DNA of 64,000 nt from Chelydra serpentina (taxonomy: Eukaryota > Chordata > Testudines > Chelydridae). Below are positions 1 to 13,700 of the stretch, piece after piece; position 1 is the stretch's first letter; each line of letters begins with the position of its first letter. Made by a program: the position numbers and the translations under genes. The stretch is from contig JBAIAC010000035.1 in the NCBI GenBank assembly GCA_037349315.1, forward strand, positions 12,476,501 to 12,540,500, given 5' to 3'. The notes under the pieces were generated by a model that was given only the letters and a program-made list of their open reading frames with translations, did no database searches and was not told the origin of the DNA.

Positions 1-1104
1 GCAGAATTTGCCCCCTGGATAAACGAATCATGCCCCTGGAATTTGGAAGGGGTCACAGTCGCTTGGGGGTTAATGTATCAGGCTATCTTTTAGGGACTGG
101 GGTTCAATTTCTCATCAGTTCAAAAACTTTGAAGGTACCATGCCAGTCCCTCTGTGGATACTTCTTCAGATCACAAAGACCCTGCTCAGGTCAGCACTAT
201 CAGCAGTTACTGCCCAGGAACAGCAGGGGTGTTGAGCTCAGTTAGCAGAGCCGCATGGGCAACACTGCACAATGCGTGTTCTCTTAGTTCTCCCTTCATT
301 GCACGAACACCGAATTCACCCAACATTCAGCCTAATAAAGTGAACCCTGAATACAAACATTTGCCACTGCACATATTTATTGGAATGAACTGGACATTTA
401 TAACATTTTAGAATTGTATTTTAGAACATGTCTTTAAACAGTGTTCCAAGCACTTTAATCCCATCTTTAAAACGGTGGCAAAATTACTATATTACACAGA
501 AAGAGTTCTAAAATGTTGCACTATTTTGGTGTAACTTACATGCATGCCATTCTGTTTCATAAACCATAGTCAGGGAGAGAGCTAACCGTTCTGCCACCAG
601 CAAGTTTCAGTGCTACATGTGATACAGGCAGACTGTCAGATGTTTTCCTGATAAGGCAGGTTTTCTTACAAAGTATGAATGTATTCATAGGTGGAGAAAA
701 AACAGCCTCACAGGCATGGGAATCCAGACAGAAAGAGAATTCTGTGAGCCAAACTAAGAATTAGCTGGGTATAGGAGACCAAGAAATTGTTAATCTTATA
801 GTGTACGTCTTGCCAAAAAAATTCTCAAATTAGCCTGTACAATTCAGAGCGTAGCTGCACTTCCACAGAGTTGACTTCAGGAGAAACTTGTGAATGCACC
901 AGTCCCCTCATCCATGTCTCGTTCAGACCAGCAAGAGAAACCTGCCCCTGTGGATTTTTCTTCAAAACAATGATTGGATATTCTTCCTTAGTTTGATTAC
1001 CTCATTGAAATGCATCCTAGATTATATACGCCAACTATATCAGCTAAGTGTTTTTCTTTCAGTACCCAGCGAGAAATCTTCAGACATCCTGGGGCAAAAA
1101 TCTT

Positions 1105-1190
1105 TCAGGGGACAGTACTTGGTCCTGCTAGTGAAGGCAGGGGACTGGACTCGATGACCTTTCAAGGTCCTTCCAGTTCTATGAGATAGG
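1105..1190 (+). repeat. CR1 LINE 3' end fragment
   Basis: The text around gggactggactcgatgacct followed by ttcaaggtccttccagttct and atgaga is the standard 3' terminus of CR1 retrotransposons, whose last units are attctatga-like. It is in sense orientation on the plus strand. Only the terminal part is recognisable. Confidence 0.7.
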
Positions 1191-3649
1191 CATATCTCCA
1201 TATATTTATTCGGTCTCTGAAGATTTTCATTGCATATTCAGATGATTCAGAACATCTGCTAGGTTTGCTCAAACCATCATTATCATCACCATTTGATTGC
1301 AAGTAGGAAATTCTGAAAATGTCTCTCTTCCTTCCTCCCCCTTTTTCTACATGAATAACAGCTGAATTCAGTGTCCCAGAGTATTTGTGACTCTAAACAC
1401 ATCAGAGCAGAGCACTAGTTTTCATAACCTTCATCACCAGAAGCCTGGGACTATTTGACAGAATGTTCACTTTGCTACAAGTCCTTTCCCAGAGCCCATC
1501 CGGGATGGAACAACAGTATATTAGTGATATAGCCTTTTTCCCCTTTCTTTTTAAATCATTAAAGTATCCTCTACTTAAATTTGCTTCACAGAGATAACAG
1601 CACAAAATATCCTCAAGATAGCACAGCACATTGACACAAATGCACAATTGAGGAGTATGGACAATGGTAAGTGATTCCAGGCAGTTAATCAATAACCAGA
1701 ACATGACCGTCTTCAGGTGTCACTTGAGTGAGGAGCTTGTCTGCCACTTCTCATATGTAAGAAAGGAATCTTTTCAATGTTACTGAATGGGTCACTGAAT
1801 GAATGCCATCCAGTGTCATTTCTGAGCCTGTAAATGGCTGCTTATACCCAGTTAGCATCCATGAGTTACTGGTGAATTCTGCTGAACCATGGAAAGCCTT
1901 CGTCAACATCCAACAGAGCCAATTGGTTTCCTTGGAAGATTAGTCACTGGTCTGTATTTGAAAAACGGAAGGGTGTTTTTTCAGAGCAGTCAGTACACAC
2001 AGTTGCATAACAAATGTTTCATGTACATTTTCACTCTTAGCAACAACCATTGCCTCATGCTCATGTAGGAGTTGTGTTGACAATCAATTAAAAAAAAATG
2101 AAGGTGAGTCCAAACATCTCAGAGACAACCTCTCTCTTCCCTCTGTGAAGGCATTTTGTATGTCTGATCCTATGAATCACATAAAAAAATTAAAATCCAC
2201 TCCTGAGTTTACACTAATAAAAAGCCAAAAATAAATATAAATGTGCAAGTTATTAACCCAAATTTTCATTATAGAATTCAAGTAATAATAGATACTTCCA
2301 AAGCTTTAACCTACTGATACAGGCTCCATTTCAAAATAATTCTAAATCTGGTAATTAAAAATAAATGAACATGGGGCTCAATCCAGGCCAGGCACTTTCC
2401 GCTCCATAGAGTGGTGCACCTTAAAGCTGCAAAAGCCAAGGAGTGTCACTACAACCTCCACAAAAGCCCTCATGCAGATTAACCAGGCAAAGAAACCAGA
2501 CTTATTCCAGCAGAGGAGGATACATAGGTGATAAGATGGTAGGTACTAAAACACTAGGACCATGCCCCTGGAAGAGCTCTGATTGCTGATGACCTGCAGA
2601 GTTTGAAATCTTAGGTTTAGGGGGAGCCAGAAGATGGGCTGTGCACTTCCCCTCCTAGCTGTGGTTTTTCAGGCATACTCCTAAGCATAGCCCAAAGCCT
2701 GACTCCAGCCCAAGGGCTACGTGAGTTTTCTACAAGTTTTCTTTTTCTTCTCTGTCCAGAATAAAGGGCTATTTAGAAAATTAGAACATGCTGAAAGTAA
2801 TAAAGAACGAAACTTTAAAGGAAACACTGTCCCTAGATTTTCTATACATTTTAAATTCCCAAACAAACCAAAAGTGCATGCAATTTTTGGACTAATTCTT
2901 CCCTATAAGAGATCTTTGAGAGCCTCTCTGAGCATGGAGGATCTTGCAGTTTCTCCTTCAGTTGCTGTCCCAACTCCTAGAGGATGTGTTTAGAATCCGG
3001 CCAAGGAGTTCTGGACACAGCTTTGTGCACAGAATGTCAGTGCAGAACCTGAGTTGCCCAGGGGCTCGCGGCTGTGACGTGAAATGATTTCATCTCCCTT
3101 GCACTGGCTGAGCAGCCGGTGTCCACAACATTCTCAGCCCAGGACACAGCAAAGGCTCTGTGATTGCTGTGTTCTGATTACCTACCATTGTAGAGTGTCA
3201 TTAGTCTGTCAGGCTAGCCTCCGGGACTCATATGTACGGTGGATGCCATTAAACTAAAGGCAAATATCTGGCAGTTATACTGACTTTGCCATGGTGTGTC
3301 CAATATTTAGAATGTACCACCATGAGGCATTTATTCTGTACCATGGTCACTCTTTACTTTATAGAGGACACTCATTATACAGTTCTGAATGGAACAACAA
3401 AACCTCCCTTCATTCATTGGTTTGCGTTCAGTGCAACAAAGAACACTTCAGGTATAACTTCCCACAGTAAAACACATATGATGCAGAGGAAAAAATGTTT
3501 TCAATAGACTTGCAGCATTAAATACTGTTTTTGGAATTGACAAACAAGCACACTTACCTATTCTGCAATACACGTCCTCCCCAGTAGATGGCAGGTCACA
3601 ACCTAGAACTCTTGTGCTGCCTACATTCTATGCTTATCAAGCAATAGAC

Positions 3650-3983
3650 CAGTGTTTCCCAAACTTGGGATGCCACTTGTTCAGGGTAAGCTCCCTGGCG
3701 GGCCCGGCCGGTTTGTTTACCTGCCGCATCTGCAGGTTCGGCCGATCGCGGCTCCCACTGGCCGCGGTTCGCTGTGCCCGGCCAATGGGGGATGCAGGAA
3801 GTGATGCGGGCCGAGGGACGTACTGGCCGCCGCTTCCCGCAGCCCCCATTGGCCGGGCACAGCGAACCGCGGCCAGTGGGAGTCGCAATCGGCCGAACCT
3901 GCGGACGCGGCAGGTAAACAAACCGGACAGGCCCACCAGGGGCTTACCCTGAACAAGCGGCGTCCCAAGTTTGGGAAACACTG
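3650..3983. mobile_element. hAT-type hairpin MITE, 334 bp
   Basis: The termini are cagtgtttcccaaacttggg and its inverse, and the 8 bp caatagac is repeated exactly at 3642-3649 and 3984-3991. An 8 bp target duplication plus a CAGTGTTTCCCA-like end is characteristic of hAT transposons. The whole element is a near palindrome: ctgtgcccggccaatggggg on the left arm is perfectly inverted on the right arm. It has no coding capacity; open frames across it reflect GC-richness. It lies inside the ACSL6 intron. Confidence 0.92.
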
Positions 3984-4664
3984 CAATAGACAATTCTGTT
4001 CTTGGAAGGTAACTCAGCACAAGGCCATTTAGTTTCAGTTGATGACTCTTGCTTGGCTACCACAGAGGAAGCCATTTTGAGGACACTAGTGGGTAGTACA
4101 GAGTGACAGACAACCCCAAGAACAGACAGATGTGGACAAAAGAGTGGTATTTCAATCAGTATTTCAGGACTAAAGTGCATTTCTGGAATGTGTTCCTGAT
4201 CCACTTATAACTGCTGCATGCTGCAATATAAATTCAGATTGGTGCTTGAAGAACTCTTGGAAGAGGACTGGCTCTAGGTTTCTATTTTTGCCTTTCTATT
4301 ATGAAGTGTTATGCTTTTATGTCATGATGGATACTGGGAATAAGTATCAGTTATGCTCTTTCTTTTTTTTTTACATCTACAGAGAGAAATGTTTTAAAAC
4401 CCCAACAGATACACAGAAGAATGAGGAAAAGAGATACACACACAGAACATTTTCATACACTTGCAAAATCATATTGCCAAAATATATTATTTAAGGAGTT
4501 GCAGAAAAAATATTATTTGTATTTTTATACCAGTCTAAGTTTTTAATTTGATTATAACTTTATATATATATTTGTATGTATCACACACACACGGTGAGCT
4601 GTTATTCAGAGTGATTTTGGTAGTCTAATGTAATGCATTAAGATTAAAATGCCTGTTCTGTTAC

Positions 4665-4716
4665 CTGTAGTGCCACTAGTAAAACAGACAATCGACAGAT
4701 CTTCTGGTCGAGGAGG
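4665..4716 (-). CDS. ACSL6: ACSL6 coding exon 8 (ATP/AMP-binding motif I)
   Basis: This is a 52 nt exon with acceptor gtatttttag before 4716 and donor gtaacag after 4665. It encodes PPRPEDLSIVCFTSGTT plus the first base of a Gly codon. It is the start of the Thr/Ser/Gly-rich phosphate-binding loop of adenylate-forming enzymes, with the continuing NPKG expected on the next exon. I did not find that exon in 1-4664, so the following intron probably exceeds 4.6 kb. Confidence 0.93.
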
Positions 4717-7700
4717 CTAAAAATACACAAAGAAAACAGGAAAATTATAGAGTCACAGGTTAGCATCATTAGCCTTTGTGCTCATTTCTTTATTGAACCA
4801 ATCATATCTCAACCCTGTCATTTCAATTTTTTCCTGGAGCTTGCAAAAACACATCATGTAATTCTTCCTCTAGTACGTTTGTCCATTTGATCTAGTTTCC
4901 TTCTTTTCCCCTAGGTTTAGGTGTGTTAAAGGAGTGTGCTTTGGGGTGACTAGTCCATCATGCAAGATCCTTGCCTACTTATAATATGCTATATTCCCTA
5001 ATGAGAGAAAACCACAGCCCTCAAGCTTCTGCATGACAGTTGTTTGAACTACTTGTTAAAAAATAATATTTAAGCATTTGGCCCCTTTGGGGGTTAGGAA
5101 ATAATTTGCTAACAGATCCTGATTTTCTTCATCTGTATTTGTTATTCATGAGTGTCTCACATTTGGGATGAATAATACATAGATGATGATTTGTTTGAAA
5201 ACAGCTATTTTCTATTTGTTATTCATGTCATGTGTTGGGTCCCCTAAGTCACGTGGCATTTTTTCTGGTCCCTAACTGGATGACAAACTTTTTAAACAAC
5301 AACAACAACAACAAATATTGTTCTAATTTCTGGCTGAATGCTCATTCATTCTAAAAATTAGGGACATTTTTGGAATGTACAGGCATTTTCACGAATACCC
5401 ACAAGCACCAAATACATGCAAGTAACAAATAATAAAACTGTAGGAAATTAAACTCAGCATTTTTACCTCTAAAGTATTTGGAAGTCAGGTTTCTGTCTAC
5501 CATGCATCCAGCCTTAATCTGACAGTGTAGTTAATATGTAGTTTAAATGTTTGGGGGCCTTAGTTTTTGGAAGCCCAGTTTTAGGGTTACTATATTTGAA
5601 CATTCAAAAAAGAGCACACTCCACAGGGGGAAGGGGGGATTTACACTAGTATCCCACCCCCGGCCCCACCCCAACTCCACCCTTTCCGCCCCCATTCCAA
5701 CCCCTTCCCCAAAGTCCCCACCCCAACTCCGCCCCCTCCCTGCCCCATTGGACCCCTTCCCCAAATCTCGGCCCCAGCCCCGTCTCCTCCCCTGAGCACG
5801 CCGTGTTCCCCCTCCTTCCCCCTCCCTCCCAGCCATGCGAAACAACTGTTTCGCGGCACAAGCGCTGGGAGCTAGGGGGGGAAAGCGGGCACTCTCTCGA
5901 GTGATCAACATTCACTTTCTTTCTCCAGTGATCAACTCTTCTTTGGGGAAAAATAATAATGGCAAAATCCCGGACGTTTTTAGATATTTAAAAGTTCCTC
6001 CCGGACGGCGATTTAAGAACCAATAAGCCGGACATGTCCGGGAAAATACGGACGTATGGTAACCCTACCAGTTTGAGACACCTTGGGCCTAACTATCACT
6101 GCTGAGTGCTGCTATCTGCAATTGAAGTCAGTAAGATCAGTGAGTGCTCAGCAGCTATGAATATCAAGCTTAGTGTGTGTCAAGTCGGGCCACCAAAACG
6201 TAACACTCAGAATGACAGGGCCTCTTTTGAATAACTGGCAGTGAGTGCACCCAGCAGGACCACAGTCATTCTTAGTAAAACCATACCCAATTCAACAGCT
6301 TTCAAAATGCTCCTGACTGGTGCTGCCGTGGTGCCTTTTTCAGTTACAGAAATCCCAACAAGTCTCCAAAGGTGGCGGTAGTGGAGGAATCCACTCATAT
6401 GCATTGGGTAAGCGTTGCTAATTACCATTTAAATAAATTTGACTTAATATTAGAATTGAATCGGGCTACACATAGTTGGCTCTGCAGGGATGACACACAT
6501 CATCTTCCACTTGATCAGAAGATAACTCATGACTGTGCTGTGGCCACCCATTGTGATTTGTCTTTTCTGGTTATTGTTTTGTTTCCTAAGGAACATTTAC
6601 TGTGAGTTGACATGCTATGGAGTGTAAAATTTGACACAGTGTCACCAAGACTATGAAAATGACTTGTGTCAGCACACGAATTCTATTCTTCTGTAATTCT
6701 GCAACTGCTGTTTTAGGGTCCAGTCCTATAGTGTATCAAGTTTAATAGGGTAGACCTCTAAAAGAAATGTATATGTGTAAGTATTTGCAGGACCTGTCCC
6801 TTTTTTACTCTATGAGAACACCCGCCCCTCTTCCCCACAACATGAATGAAACAGCTGTAGTACAAACAAAGCCCTTTGATTCCTAGCATGGCTAGTGACA
6901 GTATACTGAGCACTTTAAATGGTAGTGTCAGGGAAATAGTGGGTTTCAGTGCAATCAGGACATGTTTTCCTTGTGGGGAGATTGTCTTGGAAACAAGGAC
7001 AGGAGGTGACTAAAAGGGAGTTCTGCTACTAGAGATTACATCAGACTAATAGCTCTTAGTCTGGTTTGTAGGACTGAGCGCTCAGGAATCATACAAGAAC
7101 AAAATAAGGTAGGAAGAGAAACAGGAAGATAAAAAGATTAGGGGATACAACTAATAAAGGGCTGTGGGCTTTGACCACTAGGCTCTGCTGTAAAGGGCCA
7201 CTCTCATAAAAGAATGAAAGTCATCCCTTATCCTCAAATACATCACAAGTCTCAGCATATGGCAGTGGGGGAAGGGACAGCTGAACTGCCAGCAATTGAT
7301 AGCCTGCAAACAACGTTAGAAGGGAGCATTGCATAACTGTAAATGAGTATGTTCCCTAATTGATCAGCAACTTAACAACGAAACAACATTAATGGGATAC
7401 CTTTAAATGAGGAGTTCCTGTAGGTGGGTCCATATTATGATTAGGGTTTGAGTTAAGATTCAGGCTGGTTAGCAGGCTGGGGCAAGAGTTAAGGATGGGA
7501 CCAGTTAGCAGATGTGAACAAGGATTAGGATTGGGGACGGATGGAGCTCTAAAACTAGGGTTAGGGATTCAGTTTGTATGTGGACCCAGATGAATCTATA
7601 GGAATCTAGTCTCAGATGTTTCCTGCTTTTTCTGACTGGCAATTGAGATGTCTTAACTGGAGCCATTAATTATTATTACGTTGTTTTTATGCTGCCTTTT

Positions 7701-10700
7701 TGTTGAATTGTAGCTCATTTGCCTTTCATAAAAAACACTATTAAGTTGATGTAGTCTGAAATCTATTCTAAAGTCAGGAATTTTGTTTAGCAGTTTTTTT
7801 GAAGATGGTTCGTTTAATTTGTCCTACGTATTCCCACACTTAGCATTCACAAAGCTCTTTAAAGAACACTGTAGAATCTCATCCTCTAACATTCCTTCCT
7901 TGGGTTTATGTCCTGAAATTCCATTTAAGGATTCAGAGGATATAATTTATGAAGCAAATAACATACATCTCAGCAAATGAGATCCACTACTTAGACTATT
8001 AGTGGAAGATAATGGAGCATCTTTAGGATCCTTCATCGTCAGACACCTCCTCCTGAGAAATATACGAGACACTACATTTAATGAACACACAAACACAGTG
8101 CAGGGTTTGTGCACACTCTGGCAAATTATTCTCTCTTTCATTTGTGAAATTTGTTTAAAATAACTATACATGATTAAAGGTTGGAGAAAAGAAGGATTGG
8201 ACTCACCATAGGGACATGGCGATTCTCATGGCCACAAGCCTGAAAGAATATTAACAAAATCATTTCCATTCTAATGTATGCAGATTAACATGTTTGTTAA
8301 TAAACTTCAAATGACCAAGGAAGCTGGAGACAGAAAGGAAGAGACAGAAGAGCAGGAAAGTCCTGCCCTGACATCTCTACAGGATCTGGTTTAGAACAAA
8401 GTTTAGTTGCAGTAAAACCTCTGAGAAAAATACATAAAACAGAAAAAGTAGCTGGTCATTGTGCCTACTAATAATAATGTAACTTCCATGAGAAGTAGCT
8501 TCTTGCTTTAACTGAACATCCATCTCCTGGATTTCATCAAATAATATCTGAGCTGATTATTTCTGAGTCTAACATTAAACAAGAGGGATAGGAACATCAC
8601 CTCTACTTCCTGCATGGATTGGACGTGAACACCACATCTTTTCCCTCTTTCCTTTAGGTCCTTCTCAAAAGGGTCCATCAGAATAATAGCCTTTAAGCCT
8701 GGCGTTTCTCTCTTCTCCACATGATCCAGGAGGATTCTGGCTTTTTCTGGTTTGTCACAGATTACTGTGGAAATATCAGCTAAAAAACAAAAACAAAATA
8801 ATTTTTTACTTAAATTTAACGCTAGCTGCGGCTTCACAGTACTCTCTGTGAATCGCTGCTAATCAGTCTTTGACAGTCATTTTATATTTATATCACGAGA
8901 TCTTGGAATAGAATATATATTTTCTCCTAGTCACCGTAAATCAACACTGAACAGAGCACACTATTGTATCTGAAATTGAATGAGTGGGAAAGCAAATATT
9001 TGTTTGCAGCACAAAGCGCATCAGACCGACAGCTACAATTATTTTAGGATTCAATTAAAAATATTAAAACTGCAGAAAAAAATAAACCTGAATGGTATGA
9101 AGTGGTTGTTAGAAACTCAAAGCCACAATGATCAAAGGAACAGCTAGCAGCGCTGAGATAACTCTCCTCACTGGAATGATCTTGTCAGTGGCTGGTTGCT
9201 GTTCTGATCCTGCGCTATCCTGCAGCCACAGAAATCACAGCAAAGCTCTCCTTGAAGAGCCAAATTGAAATACACACTGGGCCAAACCCTGGTCCCACTG
9301 AAGTCAATAGAAAAAGCTCACATTGTCCTCAACTGGAATTGGCCATCTGTGCAACATGTACGATGCAGTGGAAATAAAGGACATAAAAAGAGAAAGGAAT
9401 AAATACATCCTCAACTTGTGTCCGCAGTTAATTGTAAATTGACAGAAGCGACAAAGAGTTCTGTGGCACCTTATAGACTAACAGACGTATTGGAGCATAA
9501 GCTTTCGTGGGTGAATACTCACTTCTTCAGATGCATCTACAGATCCAGACTAACACGGCTACCCCTCTGATACTTGTAAATTGACAGTTTGCATCCATGG
9601 AGGATCTGGCCCATTCTTTAAAAATATATATCAAGCAAGTCTCCAGAAGTCTTGAGGAAAGTGATTTTAGAACAAAGAAACCTCCCTTGTGAGAAAGCAG
9701 TGTGTGTTCAGGATTCTCATTTTCATATGGGATATAAAGTTAGATGCCACTAAAAATCTGCCCTGCTTTTGCATTAGTACAGCTCAGACCAGTCCCTGCA
9801 AAACAATTGTATAGCCTTGTGTTCGGCTTTTGGGCACAAGACAAAGTCTTTAGATTTTGCTCTTACGGTCCTACGCCCATATCTTGCAAAGTTTGAAGAC
9901 GGGGCTTAACTTTAAGCTTGTGAGTTGTCCCATTGGCTCCGATGCTTAAAGTTAAGCATGTGCTTAAGTGCTTTGCAGTATTGGGACCATAGAACCTTAA
10001 AATTCTATTTGTAGGGAGAGAGTCTCATTTTTTATGGGAAGTCTATTACATAATAGAATTTACCCTGCCAGGCAGAAATCCCAGTAAGACAGGTGCAATG
10101 TTAAGGCTCAAGACACATAATGTTCAAAGTAAAATACATGCATAACGTGAGGTTACTAAATGATAGATTAATTGTTAGCACTTGTCATTGGAACAAAATA
10201 AGCAGTAATGAGCTAATGTTGTTGCAGGGAAAATGCATTACATATTGGGGAAAACTTACAAACACTACACTCAGTTCAGCAGTAGAACAAGCTGTAAGAC
10301 AATGCATGGCTGGAAATATAGAAAGGTTATCCATTAGGGATAATTTCAGAATAATAAAGCGGATCCTGCCATGATACATAGAGATATAGTATATAACCTA
10401 GCTAAGGTTACTGAGCCAAAGCATCTGCCTTTAGGAAAGCAGACGAGAAATCAGTCATTCTGCATAACAAGAATGATTTTCTGAGAACCTCAATGATATT
10501 TATGCATGTCTGTTTTTACCTGTGTTGATAATGTAACGAATGGCTCCATGGCCTAATGTGTCATACAGGGGGACCACCACCATAGAATAGGTATAACAAG
10601 CCAGCTCAGAAATGATCCACTGGAAGGAGATGTTACAAAGAGAAAAGGGGTAAGGGATGGGGAGTGATTAAAACACTTAATGAGATTAAAATTTAAAGTG

Positions 10701-13700
10701 AGATCAAAACTCAAGAATATTGTTAATACTGCATGAGGTTACAGCAACATCTCACCTCTGGACGGTTTTGTGCAAAGACCCCAATAAACTGACTTGCTGA
10801 TGGTTTACATCCCTGTCGGAGTAACCCTGATCCTAAAGCTTCTGCTCTTTCAGAGACCTAGAAGTGGGAGAAAAATGGATAAGAGAGGAATGTAAGCAGC
10901 AGACACAAATGAAACCTAATCTACAGTGGTGGGCTCGAATATTAGTTTGTTGGATAACACATAAAACAGACTCTGGTCGCCTGTAGCCGTTAAGGAACTC
11001 ATGACACTTTTGGCATTCACCCTAGAGCCCGGGCTAAATTCCAACTTGAGCAACTAGCTGCTTACGTAAAACTCCCCCATCACATGCAATTGTTATGGTG
11101 CTCTTTATTTCTGGTCTTAGAGCTAATCAGTAGTTTATTTATTTCAGTGTGCATAATACTTTGGGTACTATTACATGGCTGCCCCCTCCCCCAGAAGTGG
11201 CTGCATTTCAGTGGTGAGTGGAGCAAAGTAATCACATTTGATCAAATCTGTACACCTGGCACATGAGTATGCCCACTGAAGTCAGTGGAACTACTTCCAT
11301 GAGTGAAGCCATCAGGATTCAACCCAGGGTTTGTAATTCCCCAAAGCTTTGGCTTGCGAAAGATGCTCTGTAAATCAATACTACTAGTAGTCAACACTAA
11401 GCTCCCAAGTGACAGCTCAATGGAAGTGAAGAGTGCTTACAGCAGCTGCCCGAAGGTGTGCAGCATCTGGGAGGATCCTGGCTCCAATGAAAGCGAGCAG
11501 GTAATTGAAAGTGGTAAAATAATACATGATCGCCCCGCTCCCCTGGATAGCGCTAGGAGGTTTCTTTTAAAAACAGATGCATTTAGACAGAAAGGATAAG
11601 AATTCTTGAAGAAAGAAAGATTCACAATAACCTCACCTCTTTATACGACAACCATTGGTAAGGCTGCTTGGGCTTTCTGAATCCTAGACATGGGCCATTC
11701 TCTAAATGAAATAAACAGATTACAAAGTTATGGGGGTCTTAGAGCCAAGTGCTAATGAATTATAGGACCCTGAGCACTTTAACGGTAGGAGGTTGCTCTA
11801 AAAGTACATCCATTGTTATTATCAAGGTCAATCCACGTTTCTCTGAGGCAGAGTTCACGCAGAGTGCTACCCGATTAAAAAGGAAGACAGCCCTGTATAA
11901 TGGGGCACTGGATTATGGACCATTTTGAGCCTTCATTCAAAATCGCAGAGGTGGGGGTGACATTGAGCAGGCCCAGTGCCCTGTTAAACCAGCTTTTCCT
12001 TAAGACAGTGTAAGCATCATTATCTGATAATGGCTTTCCTCCCAAATGTCACCTCCCACAGGTCTGGCTGCCCTTTCATTGAAGCCCTAGGGAGTCAAAA
12101 TTATTCCAAATAAAAATGCACTTCTCTGGAGGAGGAATGGAGAACATAAGTGTCTCACTGTGGAAAAGAGGACTGCAATACTTGGAATGTTAAATTGCCT
12201 TTCTTCCCGTACCTCACCACACGTAACCACCGTCCACGGAGGTACTTACATGTGCCTCATCACCAGAGTAACAAACTGCATCTTATACAGCAGTTATTCT
12301 GTTGAGGGTTCTGGTGGCATTAAAACACCAACCACTTGAGAACAAAGCTCATGTGTTTTGTTCAAGTCCAAAAAGGATCACAGCAAGGAACTCAGTAAAT
12401 CTGTGGCCAGGAGCCTAGATACTCAGAGTGTAAGCTTTTTGGGGCAGGTCTTTTTGTTCTGTGTTTGCACAGCACCTAGCACAATGGGGTCCTGGTGCAT
12501 AACTAGGAGTCCTAGGGGCTATGGAAATACAAATAATAATAAATAATGAGACATTTCAAGAGTACCAGACAGGAAACGCTCAGAAAGCTTCAAATACATG
12601 TTAAATATGAAGGTTTTTACTGCATTTAATGTAGAATCGATACAATATTCCATGTGTCATTTAATTTTATACTGAATGTCATTAAATTTACCATGCCTCT
12701 ACATTTAATTTTCAATGTACTGCAACATTTTGTATTGAAAACTCATAACTGCTTTGTAAAAGTTGTCAAGGTTGGGGGTTCTGGCATCTGCGAAGGTGTG
12801 GGAGGCAATTGAGGACTGTGGGACTCATTTACCAGGTGTTCCTGCTAACTTATCAGTTACCAATGTTGCCATTTAAACTGTCATCGTTAGGTTTCAAAGT
12901 TAACATCTCACAGAGATAAGGGCAAGATCACACCTCCCAAAGCTATTGTTTCAGGCTGTCTGCAGACTCAGGCAGGCATCGCTATGCTGGTTTATACTTG
13001 GTTCAAGTTTGGAAGGTTTTTTCCCCCCTCAACCATGAAAGCTAGAAACCCTTTTTCTTGACATTAGTGCTTAGATTCCAAGGCACAATTCTGCAACATG
13101 CGATAGAGTCTGAGGCAAATTCCATCATGCAGTTCGCAGGGCTCTGACTAGAACCTGTACTTGCACACATTCCTTTCACTTTAGTACATACATTATATCC
13201 TCTTCGCCTCCCTCTCTCTCACCCCCGTTCCTGTTCCTCTTTTCCTCAGCTTATCACTTCAAATGTTATTTATGTATTTACATTTTTAAGATTTTTCACC
13301 TTAAACTTCAGCTGCAGTAATAAAGAACAAAAAGGTGTCAAGGCCAGTTTATTTATATACAGATAGGGAAACCACGAAACAGAATTTAAGAATTCAGGCT
13401 GCATGTGGTCAATGTTATAGCTGGCATTAGGACTCTGGAATTCACAGCTTTCACTTTAAGACCTCTCTGACTCAAAAAACCCATCTTATCAGGTCCTGTG
13501 TTTGCAAAGTCCTCATTAATAAAAGGTCAAACCCTTTTCATGTACTTTCCTCCTCCCCACTCCTTTTGTGCTCTTGCAAGGCTCTGATAGGAAAAGCTGG
13601 TACTTAGAAGGGTGACAAAGGCATCCTTTAAGAGTCATCATCTTGGAGCTACTCAGACTCTCCCCTGCTCCTAGCTCCTAGTGCCCTATCCACTGGACCA

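Larger units (their letters stand above)
1..4664 (-). other. ACSL6 intron following coding exon 8 (partial)
   Basis: This AT-rich intronic DNA has no exon that I can recognise. It contains a CR1 tail near 1105-1190 and the hairpin hAT MITE at 3650-3983. The other open frames are short and have no family resemblance. Confidence 0.7.
4717..8206 (-). other. ACSL6 intron 7 (between exons 7 and 8)
   Basis: The intron is 3.5 kb. It contains a CAA trinucleotide run near 5299-5314, a hAT-like element at 5582-6067 and a deleted Tigger-like copy at 7252-7420. I saw nothing else of note. Confidence 0.7.
8780..10519 (-). other. ACSL6 intron 5
   Basis: A 1.7 kb intron holding one Penelope-derived insertion (9446-9573) and one ancient inverted-repeat family copy (about 9865-9992). 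The rest has no features I can name. Confidence 0.7.

Noticed and set aside
3614..4020. Overlapping open frames on both strands
   Set aside because: They lie across the GC-rich hairpin MITE at 3650-3983 and mirror its palindromic structure.
5543..5915. Gly/Arg-rich and Pro-rich open frames
   Set aside because: Composition artefacts of the C-rich interior of the 5582-6067 element.
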